NCBI GenBank assembly: GCA_002394365.1
Contig: DGTQ01000005.1
Location: forward strand, 62,001 to 126,000
DNA from: Prevotellaceae bacterium UBA4332
GTDB taxonomy: Bacteria > Bacteroidota > Bacteroidia > Bacteroidales > Bacteroidaceae
DNA: 64,000 nt
Direction of reading: 5' to 3'
Each line of letters starts with the position of its first letter. Position 1 is the stretch's first letter. The position numbers and the translations under genes are program-made. The notes beneath the pieces were generated by a model, which saw nothing but the letters and a program-made list of their open reading frames with translations, had not been told where the DNA came from and did no database searches. Positions 50,474 to 57,652 of this stretch are shown piece by piece.

Positions 50474-52007
50474 TTTTCTTGAATTTATTATTAATACTTG
50501 ATATCAACTTATTTCTTACCCCCTTATCTAACCCTAAGAACCATGAAGATAATGCTACGGATAAAACCGAGACTATTACCAGAATAATAAACTCTATTAT
50601 TTGATTGGGGAAAATACTTTTGAAAACATATAAAGTTACTGGTACAACTATAGCTATAATTGTTACCTTCAAACAATCAGCAAAAAGTAATAATATTTCA
50701 CTAAGTCTATAATTTACGATCTTAACTAACATTATAGGCTTTATTATAAAAGCAATGACACACTGTGAAATAAAAAGAACTATTGCAGACCAAGTTGGTG
50801 AAAAACCTAATTTGAATAGTATGAAGATAACAATAAAGCCTACGAAAATACTTAAAGAGGATACAAATGAATTCTCTTTGATTTGACCTTTAGCATATAG
50901 TGCCGTATAGAATGTCGTATCGAAAACCGCAGCCAAGCTAGTAAGAATCGCAAATTGAAGGTATTCTACAGAATATTCAGGCACTTGTCCCAACCATCCC
51001 ATCAATAAAGGATGCGCCACTAGTATTATAGGCAACCCCAGCATCAACATCAAAAAATAGCCGAACTTAGCCGTCTGGAACACAAGGAATTTACTACGTT
51101 CATAGTCACCTTCTGCATAACTCTTCACAATTTGCGGATTTGATGCAGTTTTGAAATTGGTAAAAAAATGACGAGCTGTATGATCAACTTGATTTGCAAT
51201 CGCACGCGCTGCTACCACTCCTGGATTGAAGAACATGTTAGTTATGACAGTTACTCCCTGTGTACAAAGAGAGACTGATGTTGTCGCAAATACGTTCCAT
51301 CCAGAATAGGATAAAACCTCCTTGATTATTGATTTGTCGTACGAAAAATTATAATGTGTCTCTTCAAAATGTCGGACACAATACCAACGATAAAAAATCA
51401 TCATTGAGATTGATACAATGAACAATAAAATCGCATATACTTTTAGGCGATCTAATGATGTCAAAGTTAGCATATATACCACTAATAATTTTGCCATGAC
51501 ATCAATTATACTGGTATAGGCATACAATTTCATTCGCTCATGACTAATAATCGATGCGTTATATGGCGCCTGAGTAATTGTCATCATACACGTTAGCAAT
51601 GAAAGATGATAACACCAAATTGCAGCATCAATCCTATCTGGCGGAATGTTTATTTTATTATATACAAACCATAAACCGATGGTTTCTCCAAGTATCAATA
51701 TGATTAATGCAAAAAGGATGTGTACTGTCAACACCGAAGAGAATACTTGATGTAGCCTTTCTCTGTTTCCTGTTCCTAATTCATACGTTAGAAATCGAGA
51801 AGAACCTGCACTCAAAGATGAATTCAGATACGAAAGCATCATAACGAAACCACCCACAGCATTATATATACCATAATCCTGCACACCTAAATATTCAAGA
51901 ATAACACGCGACGTATACAAAGATACTGCCATCGTTATCATCATTCTAAAATATAAAGCAATTGTGTTTTTTGCTATTCTCTTGTTATTTACGCTATTAT
52001 TTGCCAA
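50463..52007 (-). CDS. wzx: Oligosaccharide flippase (Wzx-like)
   Basis: The protein has 514 residues with 12-14 hydrophobic helices, of the polysaccharide transporter (MOP) superfamily. The start 'NSVNNKRIAKNTIALYFRMMITMAVSLYTSRVILEYLGVQDYGIYNAVGG' is typical of Bacteroidales capsule flippases. The initiator is TTG (52005-52007), and no ATG fits; homologues I recall begin at the same place. A remnant of another wzx at 61461-61508 has TTG at the same position. It flips lipid-linked repeat units across the inner membrane and is the first gene of the capsule operon. Confidence 0.88.
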   Translation of the reverse strand: MANNSVNNKRIAKNTIALYFRMMITMAVSLYTSRVILEYLGVQDYGIYNAVGGFVMMLSYLNSSLSAGSSRFLTYELGTGNRERLHQVFSSVLTVHILFALIILILGETIGLWFVYNKINIPPDRIDAAIWCYHLSLLTCMMTITQAPYNASIISHERMKLYAYTSIIDVMAKLLVVYMLTLTSLDRLKVYAILLFIVSISMMIFYRWYCVRHFEETHYNFSYDKSIIKEVLSYSGWNVFATTSVSLCTQGVTVITNMFFNPGVVAARAIANQVDHTARHFFTNFKTASNPQIVKSYAEGDYERSKFLVFQTAKFGYFLMLMLGLPIILVAHPLLMGWLGQVPEYSVEYLQFAILTSLAAVFDTTFYTALYAKGQIKENSFVSSLSIFVGFIVIFILFKLGFSPTWSAIVLFISQCVIAFIIKPIMLVKIVNYRLSEILLLFADCLKVTIIAIVVPVTLYVFKSIFPNQIIEFIILVIVSVLSVALSSWFLGLDKGVRNKLISSINNKFKKNAL

Positions 52008-52084
52008 TTTGGAAAAAGTGTTTTTTTGACGTTATGGGACTCCTGTAACGGTTAATGGTTAATGGTTGTCGTTTAAAGAGTTAT

Positions 52085-52352
52085 TTTCCTTCTATCTCCT
52101 CTACGAGACTACGGAGATAGGCATCTGATACATTCTCAATATCATGTTTGTCATAAAGTCATAAGGGGTTACTCTGCAAACAGTTTACGTGCATCATGAT
52201 TGATCTTCCCTGAATGAAGCTCATTGAAAGCTCTTGTGAGACTTTCCTTGACCATAGTCTTCTGTGCCTTTGGCTGCCGTTCCTGAGAGAGCTGGGGTAT
52301 AACCGCGAAGCTCATTTTCGTCAATGTTTATGCTTACTGTACACATGACTAT
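52085..52352 (-). pseudogene. Decayed small gene(s), antitoxin-like start
   Basis: From ATG near 52352 the minus strand reads MCTVSINIDENELRGYTPALS, like the opening of short Bacteroidales antitoxin-type proteins, then the frame shifts. A second frame gives a 48-codon ORF (52169-52315) ending MVKESLTRAFNELHSGK...RKLFAE. A third piece ending DAYLRSLVEEIEGK runs to about 52085. The protein-like quality of all three frames suggests one or two frameshifted genes. The identification is weak. Confidence 0.35.
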
Positions 52353-52497
52353 AACGTTATTAATTGAAGATTCACCTTATGGCTTTATCGCTTTTATGCA
52401 CGTCAACTATCCCCCAAGGAGCGTGTAAGGCTTTGAGGTTTAAGGTTTTACGAAATATTGGCGAGAAACTTGGGAAAATTTCTCATAATATTACAGG

Positions 52498-52505
52498 CAA
52501 AGTTA
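52498..52505 (-). promoter_or_regulatory. Possible capsule operon promoter (-7)
   Basis: CAAAGTTA on the plus strand reads TAACTTTG on the minus strand. It lies just after the HU terminator and about 490 bases ahead of wzx, the only TAnnTTTG match I found in this spacer on that strand. The -33 side is merely A-rich. Confidence 0.35.
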
Positions 52506-52516
52506 CGAAAAATAAA

Positions 52517-52561
52517 TGGAATAAAAAAGAAAAACGATGCTTATTTTCATAAGCACCGTTT
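52517..52561 (-). terminator. Intrinsic terminator of the HU-like gene
   Basis: Minus strand: AAACGGTGCTTAT (52549-52561) pairs with ATAAGCATCGTTT (52532-52544) with one mismatch, loop GAAA, then TTTCTTTTTTATT. It follows the HU stop codon by about 20 bases, so HU and capsule transcripts are separate. Confidence 0.82.
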
Positions 52562-52582
52562 GCTGTGGTTGCAGAGGGGGCG

Positions 52583-53029
52583 TTAAGGCTCAGGCTCCTG
52601 CACAATCTTGTCCTTGAGCACGTAGGAGAAGCCCTCGTCGAGTGCGCGGCTGGAGAGCCCAGAGGTCTTGCCACTTGCAGCGTTCTTCTTGTCGCGGGTG
52701 AAGTAAGGAGTGAACTTAATCACGGTGTCCTTGATGTTGGAGGTGATGGAGTAGTCCTCCTTAGTCACTGCGCCAGTAGAGCGGAGCTGTGGGTAGAAGT
52801 AGCCGAAGCGGTCGAGGGAGCACTTGGTGCCGTTCTGCATCTCGTAGGTGAGCACGTTGGCAAGCTCAATGAGCACTGCGAAAACGTCTGATTCCTTCAC
52901 CGATACGTTCTGCTCCACTCGCTTGGCGAGAGCTCGGGTGTCGAGAATCTGTGGGTGCCAAGCGTGACCGTACCAAAGTTTGTTACCACTCTTTCTTTTG
53001 TCCTGACGGACGTCTACGATAATTGCCAT
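52583..53029 (-). CDS. HU-family DNA-binding protein (Bacteroidales histone-like type)
   Basis: The protein has 148 residues, longer than classical HU (90). It starts 'MAIIVDVRQDKRKSGNKLWYGHAWHP', with an HU-like helical body (ALAKRVEQNVSVKESDVFAVLIELANVLTYEMQNG) and arm 'TVIKFTPYFTRDKKNAAS'. This is the putative histone-like group (TIGR01201-like) frequently found next to capsule loci, VirE_N/DUF3987 genes and lysozyme-like genes in Bacteroidales. A Shine-Dalgarno-like AAAGGAAC precedes the ATG. It may shape or regulate the neighbouring locus; this is inferred from context. Confidence 0.88.
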   Translation of the reverse strand: MAIIVDVRQDKRKSGNKLWYGHAWHPQILDTRALAKRVEQNVSVKESDVFAVLIELANVLTYEMQNGTKCSLDRFGYFYPQLRSTGAVTKEDYSITSNIKDTVIKFTPYFTRDKKNAASGKTSGLSSRALDEGFSYVLKDKIVQEPEP

Positions 53030-53360
53030 AGTTTTGTTCCTTTCTTTTCTTTAGAGGAGTTAGAGAAGTTAGAGGAGTTAGAGGAGTTAGAGGAGTTAAA
53101 GACATATGCTCTGACTATCCACTTCTTTCACTTCTTCTATTCTCCGTTGTTAGTTAATTAATTGAGTTAGTTAATAAATTTTTGTTTTTACCACGGATTT
53201 CTCGGATTATTTTTTTTTCTCGCCAAGGAGAAGGACACCCTCTTCGAGGTTTCAAGTCCTTGTCAGTAGTGTCTGCATGTGAGCAAGCTCCCCTGTAGTC
53301 ACTTCCTTCAAGTCCTTTTGCTGTTCCAGCTTTTGTCCTTCTCTACGCAAAGAGCCAAGA

Positions 53361-53390
53361 CGCTCCTTCGGAGCTTACGCAAAGAGACCA
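53361..53390. repeat. 30-bp dispersed repeat, copy 1
   Basis: It starts CGCTCCTTCGGAGCTTACGC and ends AAAGAGACCA. It is identical over 30 bp to 61369-61398. The first part is the triloop palindrome GCTCC-ttc-GGAGC. Both copies are preceded at some distance by CACGGAT..CTCGGAT and TTTCTCGCCAAG, so the similarity is wider than 30 bp but eroded. Confidence 0.9.
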
Positions 53391-53529
53391 TGTGGATTTT
53401 AAGGTGAAGTTAGCTGTCAGGTTTTCAGGTCGCTTCGCTTTTAGGTTTTAGGTGGTATAACCACATGACCTCATAACCTCAAACCTTATAACCTGAAACC
53501 TCAAACCTCTGCGCCAGCCCCTTAGCGTA

Positions 53530-53669
53530 GCAGTCGCAGACTGCGCCTTTGCCCTTTGCGTAACTAAGAATAACTGGTGCAACCAGTAGGGGTGTAGGTT
53601 AGACATTAGCTGAAAGCTATGCTTTCGGGCGAATGGATGAAGCTACAGCCCTGTACTCTCGAAGAGAGT
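53530..53669. repeat. Array of four evenly spaced 15-bp triloop palindromes
   Basis: GCAGTC-gca-GACTGC (53530-53544), ACTGGT-gca-ACCAGT (53573-53587), GAAAGC-tat-GCTTTC (53612-53626) and ACTCTC-gaa-GAGAGT (53655-53669) are all perfect, with 6-bp arms and a 3-nt loop. Start-to-start distances are 43, 39 and 43 bp. The stems differ completely in sequence, so this is not a CRISPR array or a copy-based repeat. Confidence 0.85.
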
Positions 53670-53914
53670 TATTCTTAGTGTCTTTGCGAGAAACAATCGG
53701 AGTAGGCTTTGCGAGGAATAATTATCAGTGTCTATCCGTGTCATCTGTGGTCTTTTTTTGTTAGTTAGTTAATTTGTTAGTTAGTTAATTAATAATGTCT
53801 GTTTGAGCGCTCTGGGCTCCCTTCAGTTTTCGTAGCGAAGCGTTTCGTAGCGATTCCTTATCGCGATTCGTAGTCGCCACTGCGACGTTTCGTACGACCT
53901 TCAGGAAGTTGATG

Positions 53915-53946
53915 CAAAGGTACTGCTTTAACTTAACTCATGCAAG
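53915..53946 (-). promoter_or_regulatory. Minus-strand promoter with no gene close by
   Basis: CAAAGGTA (53915-53922) reads TACCTTTG on the minus strand. CAAG (CTTG) at 53943-53946 lies 20 bases further upstream. Transcription would run leftward through about 0.9 kb of repeat DNA to the HU-like gene. Confidence 0.45.
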
Positions 53947-53989
53947 AAAAGCGGGGTATTTAACTTTTGACGTAGCCGGAGGGGCGCTG

Positions 53990-54079
53990 GAGGCTGTGAA
54001 ACAGGCGGTAGAAGCATTGGTTCTGCATGCAGAGGTAATGGTTCTACGTGCAGAAGTAATGCTTCTGCAGGCAGAGATT
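53990..54079. repeat. 21-bp tandem repeat, related to the 8.2-kb locus
   Basis: Units start at 53990 (degenerate), 54011, 54032 and 54053, and a partial unit at 54074: for example GAAGTAATGCTTCTGCAGGCA. Period is exactly 21. The unit matches the complement of the 8169-8336 unit at about 15 of 21 positions (CTACrTGCrGAAG core). Confidence 0.85.
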
Positions 54080-54472
54080 ACGCGCGAAATTTATGGCGCT
54101 TGCAAACACTTGACAATAAGCCATTTGCGAGCGTTTGCAGAAAAGACAACTATGACAACCTGGACAACTTGTATTTTTTTTTCGTCGTTTCATTTGCCCC
54201 TGATTTTCGACGGGGTTTTTAACATTTCGAAAAAGGGGAGCTTTAAGTTCTGAAACAAAAACCGAGAATAACCCTTCTCTATACGTATCTGGCTGTTAGC
54301 CAGTATGAGGCACGGCATGATGTTTGCTTATATGCGAGCATCCAGCAAAACCGATCATTCCATTCCTCTGTGCCCTTGGCACTCGCACGTATATATGAAG
54401 AAAACCCTGCCCAAGGGCAGAAAAAACAGTACGAAGACGAAAACGAACTGGGACAGTTTTAAGGGGGATGGA

Positions 54473-54662
54473 TTGATACAGAATACAGAAATACAGTTTT
54501 TTAGGAGGTGGGTGGAATCTGGCGACAAGAAAATTACATTATATATATAATATGTAATATTATATATATAATGTAAAATATTTTAACATATTCTTTTTCT
54601 TCTCTCATGGCGATGAGGGGTGATGTGCCCATGAGAAAACTGTATTCTGTATTCTGTATCAA
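54473..54662. repeat. 190-bp MITE-like element with inverted ends and a 43-bp internal palindrome
   Basis: TTGATACAGAATACAG..TTTT at 54473-54500 is repeated in inverse at 54636-54662, with one extra base in the left arm. Between them a perfect 20-bp-arm palindrome (54534-54553 and 54557-54576, loop GTA, all A/T-rich) forms a potential cruciform. A direct copy of the end sequence is at 60009-60034 inside the DUF3987 gene. No transposase was seen. Confidence 0.65.
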
Positions 54663-54719
54663 TTTTGTTTCCTGCTATTTCTCTACTTTGAAAAAAAAGT
54701 ATTAAAAATAGGAGGGACG

Positions 54720-54751
54720 TTTGGGGGAGTTAAAAGAAAATGTTAACTTTG
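54720..54751 (+). promoter_or_regulatory. Promoter of the 54803 gene set
   Basis: TTTG (54720-54723) and TAACTTTG (54744-54751) are exactly 20 bases apart. The predicted transcript starts near 54757, downstream of the ORF's first ATG (54740), and so fixes the gene start at 54803. Confidence 0.75.
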
Positions 54752-54802
54752 CGTGGATTTATAATTTTGAACGCAATAATTAATAATACCAACTATAGAG
54801 AA

Positions 54803-56179
54803 ATGGAGATTAATGATTACGAAAGTTACATTCAGGATATGATAAATAATCGCCTTGAGAGACTATTGGGGAATCCTGATGAGGAGTATGTCAATATATG
54901 GCAGAAATATGGAGGCAAGGATGACAACTTCAAGAAAAATGCAGAATATAAGAATTCTCTGCACGTGATGCTGGTGCCTTATTATAAGAGGTATCTGAAT
55001 GGCGATACTAAATTATGCTGTGAGGGATGCAAACTTGAGCATATAGGCAGAGAGATGAATCACTTCATGGATGAAGACGAGCTGTTTGGCAATTGGGCAT
55101 CGGAGCAGGACCTGATAGATGCTGCTGAAGGCTGGGGCAACAATCTCAAGTTTTATGAAAAGGAGGACAGGCGCATAAACCGTTTCTTCAATGTGCTTGA
55201 GTCTCTGTTAAAGCACGACTGCCAGCAAGACTGGGTGAGCATGTCTGAGGAACTGAAGGAAGGTCTGTTTAAGGCAGAAGTTTGCTACGACTACAAGACG
55301 GATGAGGTGATGTGTGTGCTTCATGCTTTTTCTATGATAATGCAGCAGGACTGGGATAAGGAGAAAAAGGCGTCCACCTTTAAACTGCTGAAAGGCGACT
55401 GGCTGTTCCTGAAGCATTACTATTCGGTAATGATAAGGCATATCATAGGTGTGAAGTGGACTAAATTCAGCAAAGTGGCTGAAACGGTGCTGAATTCCAG
55501 CCAGAAGTTCAGGCCCCACATGCATATCTTTTACAGCGGACTGATGGACTGTGTAGATGAACTGAATCTGGACAAAAGGCACAGAAAGGAGATGGACAAG
55601 ATAATCCTTCAGATGCATGACGAACTGAAGCGATGTACTCCATCAGATATACTATATGAATTATGCGACGCCCTGTTTCCTGAAAGTTTTCAGCGTCTGC
55701 TTCGTGAGCATCGCCCTAAGAGCTACAAGGAGATAGAGGATGAAAACCAGAGGAAGGACGATCTGCTGCGCGAGATGGAGCAACAGAATAAAAAACTGCA
55801 TAGCCAACTGGGCGAGGCAGAGCGGGTACTGGAACAGATGGTGCAGTCGGCTATCCCTATAGAGGATATTGATAAAGAACTGATGAAGTATCCTGTCGGT
55901 ACAGCATGGGACCTGCTGACGAATCTAAATGCTAATGTGGTGGTCAGCATGCAACCTGCATGGCGTGAGCACTACCCTGCCCTACTGATAAAATATCGTG
56001 AGCGACTATTTGGGCCCATCGAAGAAAAGAAAGAGCTAAAAAATACGATGATGCAGCTTGCACAACAAGAACGTATAGGCCAGGTGGTACTGGAACAGAA
56101 TAACTATGGTGAGACGCCGAAATATTCTATAGTAGACAATGGATACAGGGTGGCTGAATTACCCTCTAAGTATAAATAA
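54803..56179 (+). CDS. Uncharacterised helical protein with coiled coil
   Basis: The start is ATG 54803 (MEINDYESYIQDMINNRLERL), because the promoter lies over the earlier ATG. The protein has 458 residues. 'CCEGCKLEHIGREMNHFMDEDELFGNW' is an early Cys/His cluster. A coiled coil spans about residues 310-350 ('DDLLREMEQQNKKLHSQLGEAERVLEQM'). The C-terminus has QERIGQVVLEQNNYGE. I do not recognise the family with certainty; a Bacteroidales DUF is likely. The next protein has the same IGQVVLEQNN motif near its N-terminus, so the two probably act together. Neighbours are the VirE_N/DUF3987 genes. Confidence 0.75.
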   Translation: MEINDYESYIQDMINNRLERLLGNPDEEYVNIWQKYGGKDDNFKKNAEYKNSLHVMLVPYYKRYLNGDTKLCCEGCKLEHIGREMNHFMDEDELFGNWASEQDLIDAAEGWGNNLKFYEKEDRRINRFFNVLESLLKHDCQQDWVSMSEELKEGLFKAEVCYDYKTDEVMCVLHAFSMIMQQDWDKEKKASTFKLLKGDWLFLKHYYSVMIRHIIGVKWTKFSKVAETVLNSSQKFRPHMHIFYSGLMDCVDELNLDKRHRKEMDKIILQMHDELKRCTPSDILYELCDALFPESFQRLLREHRPKSYKEIEDENQRKDDLLREMEQQNKKLHSQLGEAERVLEQMVQSAIPIEDIDKELMKYPVGTAWDLLTNLNANVVVSMQPAWREHYPALLIKYRERLFGPIEEKKELKNTMMQLAQQERIGQVVLEQNNYGETPKYSIVDNGYRVAELPSKYK

Positions 56180-56196
56180 GGAACACAGAAGACGAC

Positions 56197-56682
56197 ATGA
56201 CAGACGAACTGAAAAAACAGATGCTAGGCGATATACTCAACCGGGTAGGCATGGACGGTATAGGACAAGTAGTATTGGAACAAAACAACACGTTTAACGT
56301 GGGGAAGGAACAACCCATACAGATGCCTCCCTACCTTGGTCGCGAACGTACGGTAGAGATATATAACTTCTTGATAGAAAACAACTATATCGACGCTCAA
56401 ACGCAGGCAGACGATTTCCTATACCTGATGGGAGTGACCGCAACGGCCCCGCTGAAGTTGAAGCCTGTGAACTGGCTGACTACCGTGCAGCAGTTACGCA
56501 CCATGCTGGAACTGGCTTTTGACGAACCCATAAAGCGAGGTTCGCTAAAGAAAGCGGAGATAGAGAGAAGGGCTCCATTCTGCTTTATGAACAAGGGGAA
56601 GAAAATGAAAGATTTGGCAAAACCAACTACTGAATACAGTGCAGAGATAGATAAACTGACACACTTTTTCCGACCGAAATAA
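56197..56682 (+). CDS. Uncharacterised protein sharing the IGQVVLEQNN motif
   Basis: The protein has 161 residues. The N-terminal 'DILNRVGMDGIGQVVLEQNNTFNVGKEQ' repeats the motif at the C-terminus of the preceding protein. The rest is helical: 'RTVEIYNFLIENNYIDAQTQADDFLYLMGVTA' and 'PVNWLTTVQQLRTMLELAFDEPIKRGSLKKAEIERRAPFCF'. This resembles small accessory proteins of Bacteroidales conjugative or capsule-adjacent cassettes, but I cannot name it. It is 17 bases downstream of its partner and ends at a very strong terminator. Confidence 0.75.
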   Translation: MTDELKKQMLGDILNRVGMDGIGQVVLEQNNTFNVGKEQPIQMPPYLGRERTVEIYNFLIENNYIDAQTQADDFLYLMGVTATAPLKLKPVNWLTTVQQLRTMLELAFDEPIKRGSLKKAEIERRAPFCFMNKGKKMKDLAKPTTEYSAEIDKLTHFFRPK

Positions 56683-56723
56683 GACTATGGTGTAACCATC
56701 TAATAACTAATACTTTACAATAG

Positions 56724-56763
56724 TGCTTCCGACTATTTTTGACTTCAAAAATGGTCGGAAGCA
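56724..56763. terminator. Near-perfect 19-bp-stem terminator, bidirectional
   Basis: TGCTTCCGACTATTTTTGA (56724-56742) and TCAAAAATGGTCGGAAGCA (56745-56763) pair over 19 bp with a single wobble and a 2-nt loop. The A/T tracts can serve as U-runs in both directions. A third half copy, GGTCGGAAGC, lies at 56810-56819 downstream of the next promoter. Confidence 0.85.
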
Positions 56764-56800
56764 TTATTTATTTTTCCTCCCTCGAGACTGAAAATTGGAG

Positions 56801-56808
56801 TAATTTTG
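56801..56808 (+). promoter_or_regulatory. Promoter -7 element for the OB-fold-like gene
   Basis: TAATTTTG at 56801-56808 matches TAnnTTTG. The start site would be near 56815 and the ATG at 56865. No good -33 TTTG is seen. Confidence 0.5.
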
Positions 56809-56864
56809 TGGTCGGAAGCTAAGGCATGGTGCCAAGGCAACATTGTTTATACGTTAAAAAAATT

Positions 56865-57149
56865 ATGTCAACTAAAATTTTGAGAGTGGTACGTCAGGGC
56901 GAGGTCTTTAGCGTACAGAGCCAGAAGGCTGAGACGGGGCAAATTCAGAAGTGTAACATCGTGTTGCGCGAAATGGGTGGCTCCAAGTTTGAAAACGAGT
57001 ATGCATGCACCATGCTGGGCAATCTGGCGACATGCCGATTCTATGAGGGCGATGTGGTCATTGCTACGCTCAGATTCTCTACACATGAGTATCAGGGGCA
57101 GGTGTTTCAGGAAATTCTGCTGACTGATATCGTGAAGGTTAACAAATAA
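56865..57149 (+). CDS. Small OB-fold-like protein (DUF3127/single-strand-binding-like)
   Basis: The start is ATG 56865 (MSTKILRVVRQGEVFSVQS); the ORF from 56826 includes leader sequence. The 94-residue beta-rich protein has 'QIQKCNIVLREMGGSKFENEYACTMLGNLATCRFYEGDVVIATLRFSTHEYQGQVFQEILLTDIVKV'. The pattern matches OB-fold proteins such as DUF3127, with GD-V and Y-G-x-x-F strands. Given a primase/VirE-like gene nearby, a single-stranded DNA role is plausible. It has its own promoter. Confidence 0.7.
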   Translation: MSTKILRVVRQGEVFSVQSQKAETGQIQKCNIVLREMGGSKFENEYACTMLGNLATCRFYEGDVVIATLRFSTHEYQGQVFQEILLTDIVKVNK

Positions 57150-57263
57150 AACAAAAAGTTTAATCGAGCCGAAGGCGTGAGCGGAGAAAACGTATCTGGA
57201 TGTAATTGAGCTCAAACTAAAATCTTCGCTTTTCTCCTGACACTCACAAATTCAGAATCGATT

Positions 57264-57638
57264 ATGAAGAAAGTAATTATTTCAACTAAGAAACAGGTAA
57301 CGCTGGAGGGATTGATGAACTTCGGCAAATTGAATAACGGTCTGCACACTATGGACTTCATGTCTATGGAAGATGTTGATATGGAGGCGTTTATTGGCAA
57401 GTGTAAGGTGCAGATGATGCGTGACGGCAATGTGTATATCACGGAACTGCCTAAGAGGGTGAAGAACAAACCTATGTTCAGGGACGATAACTGTTCGCTG
57501 TCGCTGGGCAGGGACGGCAGATACTACTTCGTGTTCTCACTGCCTGAGCAGCTGGTGAACGAACTGCCTAAGGAACTGGTGCGCCAGGCGAGCGCCATAG
57601 CGCAGAAGGTGGTGAAGGAATTGATAATTAGGAATTAG
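57264..57638 (+). CDS. Uncharacterised small protein upstream of VirE_N/DUF3987
   Basis: The protein has 124 residues: 'KKVIISTKKQVTLEGLMNFGKLNNGLHTMDFMSMEDVDMEAFIGKCKVQMMRDGNVYITELPKRV' followed by a helical tail. The last codons (ELIIRN) and the next 15 bases come from the GGAATTAGAAATTAG word repeat, so the C-terminus may be repeat-extended. I do not recognise the family. It is 14 bases before the VirE_N/DUF3987 gene and surely co-transcribed. Confidence 0.7.
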   Translation: MKKVIISTKKQVTLEGLMNFGKLNNGLHTMDFMSMEDVDMEAFIGKCKVQMMRDGNVYITELPKRVKNKPMFRDDNCSLSLGRDGRYYFVFSLPEQLVNELPKELVRQASAIAQKVVKELIIRN

Positions 57639-57652
57639 AAATTAGTAATTAT

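Larger units (their letters stand above)
52008..52582. other. Spacer with decayed small gene, promoter and terminator
   Basis: Upstream of wzx lie a GGTTAATGGTTAATGG word repeat (52039-52060), remnants of one or two short coding regions (52085-52352), a possible capsule promoter (52498-52505) and the HU terminator (52517-52561). No intact gene of normal size is present. Confidence 0.55.
53030..54739. other. 1.7-kb gene-free region of mosaic repeats
   Basis: No gene is supported in this stretch. It consists of word repeats (GGAGTTAGAGGAGTTAGAGG at 53056-53100, ACCTCATAACCTCAAACC at 53467-53510), eight triloop mini-palindromes between 53362 and 54382, a copy of a 30-bp repeat (53361-53390), a 21-bp tandem repeat (53990-54079), and a 190-bp inverted-repeat element (54473-54662). 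A plus-strand 114-codon ORF at 53909-54253 is repeat-derived. Confidence 0.7.

Noticed and set aside
52364..52552. A 62-codon plus-strand ORF
   Set aside because: It is antisense to the capsule promoter region and overlaps the HU terminator hairpin. There is no protein-like pattern.
53530..53669. A CRISPR array
   Set aside because: The spacing is CRISPR-like, but the repeated elements have different sequences and only 15 bp. No cas genes are in the window.
53909..54253. A 114-codon plus-strand ORF with EVMVLRA repeats
   Set aside because: It is formed by the second 21-bp repeat and low-complexity DNA, and a minus-strand promoter crosses its start. No domain is visible.
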